Positions 5,666-5,960 of a stretch of DNA of 5,960 nt are shown in pieces. The notes under the pieces were generated by a model. The model was not told where the DNA came from. It saw nothing but the letters and a program-made list of their open reading frames with translations, and did not search any database. Source of the stretch: Actinomycetes bacterium. GTDB taxonomy: Bacteria; Actinomycetota; Actinomycetes; Actinomycetales; Cellulomonadaceae. The stretch spans positions 1 to 5,960 of the forward strand of contig JAEWEI010000230.1 of assembly GCA_023389545.1 (NCBI GenBank), given 5' to 3'. The position numbers and the translations under genes are program-made. The number at the start of each line of letters is the position of its first letter. Position 1 is the stretch's first letter.

Positions 5666-5960
5666 CCCTGGCGACAGGAACAGCAACGCGAACCCGGCCG
5701 CCATCATCGCCCGGCCGAAGCCTGAAAAAGCCGTGCCGAGCCAGCCGACCGGCTGCCCCCAATATGTCCAGGTCAGACCAAAGAGGCCGACATAGCAGGA
5801 CCCGGCGGCAACCAGCGTCACGCCGTATGCTGCAAGATGGCTGCCGTCGCCCCCCTCCACCGTCGAGTTGCGCCGGCCGCGCACTACGATCTCGTAGGCA
5901 TCCTGCGCATAGCGGTAGAGCGTCACAACACCTGCCAGGAGCAGGAAGAAAGATGTCGCG
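5666..5960 (-). CDS. 5'-truncated coding tail of an unidentified membrane protein, in frame with xylF
   Basis: The xylF frame stays open from 5665 to the window edge. The roughly 98 extra residues do not look like a sugar-binding protein. They show a hydrophobic end segment at the edge (SFFLLLAGVV), a polar loop (YAQDAYEIVVRGRRN and on), a hydrophobic helix around 5763-5838 (LAAYGVTLVAAGSCYVGLFG), a short loop, and another around 5670-5720 (MMAAGFALLFLSP). So it appears to be a multi-pass membrane protein. About a quarter of its codons end in A or T (for example TTT, TAT, GTA, CTT, ACA), against very few in the importer genes, and GC is about 66%. Codon pattern and absence of stops suggest genuine coding sequence from another genome, more proteobacterial than actinobacterial in flavour, but I do not recognise the family. 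A start at GTG 5926 is possible, though the frame continues upstream of it. It may be a real fusion, a gene fragment left by recombination, or an assembly artefact. Confidence 0.45.

Noticed and set aside
4559..5725. Plus-strand open frame of 388 codons antisense to the receptor gene
   Set aside because: The product is His/Arg/Gly-rich with no domains, and the opposite strand encodes a clear XylF-type protein with all ligand-site motifs.
5742..5755. Small inverted repeat CAGCC/GGCTG near the composition junction, considered as an attachment or transposon end
   Set aside because: It is only 5 bp with a 4-base loop, has no second copy or target duplication that I can see, and lies inside the open coding frame.

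Overview
The window comes from a high-GC Gram-positive bacterium. Sampled stretches run at about 73-90% GC, and the proteins, 4-base gene overlaps and TAnnnT-type -10 boxes look actinobacterial. A member of the Micrococcales such as the Cellulomonas group is a reasonable guess from remembered protein resemblance, but nothing here proves the genus. There are five clear protein genes, one 3'-truncated gene (glyA), one 5'-truncated foreign-looking coding tail at the right edge, one riboswitch and two likely terminators. I saw no tRNA, rRNA, CRISPR array or insertion sequence.

Left half (1-2529), one-carbon/folate metabolism. The minus strand carries the N-terminal two-thirds of serine hydroxymethyltransferase (glyA, 1-797). 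Its leader contains a recognisable ZTP (pfl-motif) riboswitch at about 866-946, with a candidate -10 box just upstream. Behind it, also on the minus strand, is a small GNAT acetyltransferase of unknown substrate (1022-1534). Divergent from this, on the plus strand, is formyltetrahydrofolate deformylase (purU, 1635-2507), whose GTG start probably lies at or next to the 5' end of its mRNA. GlyA makes 5,10-methylene-THF and PurU drains 10-formyl-THF. ZTP/ZMP builds up when 10-formyl-THF is short, so the riboswitch fits this neighbourhood. An 8-bp perfect hairpin (2508-2529) separates purU from the convergent operon to its right.

Right half (2563-5665), minus strand. This is a three-gene xylFGH-type sugar ABC importer, read right to left: a xylose-type periplasmic-binding lipoprotein (4565-5665), a single-domain ATPase (3792-4568) and a BPD_transp_2 permease (2563-3795). 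The genes overlap by 4 bases (GTGA and ATGA), so they are almost certainly one translationally coupled operon.

Right edge (5666-5960). The reading frame of the binding protein stays open to the window edge. The extension encodes about 98 residues of an unrelated, membrane-like protein with lower GC (about 66% by hand count over 5641-5960) and many A/T-ending codons. This looks like a junction between two different DNAs: either a real insertion or recombination event that replaced the start of the operon, or an assembly chimera. It is the most unusual structural feature in the window.
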